From Fidelibacterota bacterium (lineage in GTDB: Bacteria > Fidelibacterota > UBA8477): DNA of 15,015 nt. Both the position numbers and the translations under genes were made by a program. The notes beneath the pieces were generated by a model. It searched no databases. It saw only the letters and a program-made list of their open reading frames with translations, and was not told where the DNA came from. The stretch covers positions 1 through 15,015 of the forward strand of contig JAIPJR010000063.1 in NCBI GenBank assembly GCA_021734045.1, given 5' to 3'. Shown here piece after piece: positions 14,172-15,015 of the stretch (positions are counted from its first letter, which is position 1; each line of letters begins with the position of its first letter).

Positions 14172-15015
14172 ATGCGAACTCGAAATTTTCTCCTCTGCCT
14201 GTCACTTCTGGTCACCACATCCGTGCCGGCGCAGGACTTCACGCTGAATATTTCCAACTTGGCGGAGGTATACACGGTGCCGGTGGATACAAGTTTCCAG
14301 CGGTTGTATCTGCTGCAGGAGATGCTGGGGTCGGACTGGGCCGATGGCCCGAAGAGCCTGGAGATTACCTTTCATAACACGGCTCCAAGTCCGGTTACCT
14401 ACACTTTCGCAGGCTTGATGCAGGTTAATTTGGGAGCAGAACTGATGGATACGCTGGCATTTCAGATGACACCCCATTCCAGCCAGGATAGTATCGCAAC
14501 CGGACATTTCAATACACCCAATGGCTTGGCCGCTGGTTTTCGGTATATTGATTTTCCGGGTGACTCCGTTTCAGGTGTAACCCTGGATTTTACCCCGGAT
14601 ACCCTGGCGTTCGATGAACAGTACCTTTTCATCTGGTATCAGGCGGATACCTTGTCGGATTGGTCTCCATTCCAGCCGATGGCCCTGGGTAATGTCTGGA
14701 AATACACCGGGGCTTTTCCGGCTTATAGTCGGGAACGGCTGGAGGTCATTGACACCACGACTTCCGGTGATACAACCATTTATACCATCAGCTGGCAACG
14801 GGAATTCAGTGAGGGCTATGGCGAAGGGGTCGTAACCGATACCGGAAAGGTTTTCACCCGGTCATTCGCACGATACAGTGTGGGGTATTATTCGGACGCC
14901 TATCTTGACCTGCTCATCTGTTCCTTTCAGTCGGTCATGCCACCCGACAACATTTGGACGCTGGAGGGAATTTTTCCCTATTCGGACGGTTCACTCGATT
15001 ATGGGGTCGTGCTTA
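14172..15015 (+). CDS. Secreted protein of unknown function, N-terminal part only
   Basis: The frame from the ATG at 14172 stays open to the window edge, 281 codons. GGGAGA (14162-14167) provides the ribosome binding site. Residues 1-20 are a clear signal peptide: basic MRTR, a Leu-rich core, and cleavage after Val-Pro-Ala before Gln21. The mature part is rich in Thr, Asp, Tyr and Trp and predicted to be beta-structured, with no enzyme motif I can recognise. PMALGNVWKY at 169-178 resembles a short motif seen in extracellular proteins of FCB bacteria, where it precedes a beta-rich domain. The C-terminus is missing, so a type IX sorting signal or anchor cannot be judged. It follows tRNA-Gly by 165 bp with no evident link. 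The gene is real, but the function is unknown. Confidence 0.8.
   Translation, partial: MRTRNFLLCLSLLVTTSVPAQDFTLNISNLAEVYTVPVDTSFQRLYLLQEMLGSDWADGPKSLEITFHNTAPSPVTYTFAGLMQVNLGAELMDTLAFQMTPHSSQDSIATGHFNTPNGLAAGFRYIDFPGDSVSGVTLDFTPDTLAFDEQYLFIWYQADTLSDWSPFQPMALGNVWKYTGAFPAYSRERLEVIDTTTSGDTTIYTISWQREFSEGYGEGVVTDTGKVFTRSFARYSVGYYSDAYLDLLICSFQSVMPPDNIWTLEGIFPYSDGSLDYGVVL

Noticed and set aside
1-15015. Mobile elements, phage genes, CRISPR arrays, toxin-antitoxin or defence loci
   Set aside because: No transposase, integrase, terminal repeats, regular spaced repeats or defence domains were seen. The genes are intact housekeeping or envelope genes with uniform composition by eye.

Overview
The window reads as an ordinary chromosomal segment of a free-living bacterium with roughly balanced base composition. 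The best guess for the lineage is the FCB superphylum, for example a Neomarinimicrobiota- or Calditrichota-like organism. The reasons are indirect: exported proteins of FCB type (an Ig-like 'choice-of-anchor D' lipoprotein, and a secreted protein with an ALGNVWKY-type motif), a patatin/beta-barrel fusion, a bifunctional FtcD, a class II ribonucleotide reductase, and upstream elements of the form TTG-N19-TAnnTTTG. No rRNA or species marker is present, so this assignment is inference.

Left part (1-3109): the start of a minus-strand exported protein, probably a lipoprotein, runs off the left edge. It faces away from a copper-export pair, copZ (chaperone) and copA (Cu(I) P-type ATPase). Their 295-bp divergent intergenic region has promoter-like sequence on both strands and a dyad.

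Middle part (3278-10856): six plus-strand genes are packed with gaps of 21 bp or less and look like one operon. They are a site-2-type M50 membrane protease, a 64-residue single-pass membrane protein, bifunctional glutamate formimidoyltransferase/formimidoyl-THF cyclodeaminase, mutL, miaA and an outer-membrane patatin. The mutL/miaA junction is TAATG. The patatin gene starts at a TTG just after the miaA stop, served by a GGAGG inside miaA. The operon ends at a hairpin flanked by A and T tracts, which probably also stops the convergent gene.

Right part (10989-15015): the minus-strand nrdJ encodes adenosylcobalamin-dependent ribonucleotide reductase with a C-terminal cysteine cluster. It has a good sigma-70-like promoter and two NrdR-box-like sites exactly 31 bp apart. 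I saw no cobalamin riboswitch. Divergent from it is a tRNA-Gly(CCC) gene with a GC-rich discriminator promoter, followed by the start of a secreted protein that runs off the right edge.

There is no phage, transposon, CRISPR or toxin-antitoxin signal. I do not see a convincing new system. The most worthwhile leads are the putative NrdR control region of nrdJ, and the M50 protease paired with an N-in single-pass small protein that could be its partner or substrate.
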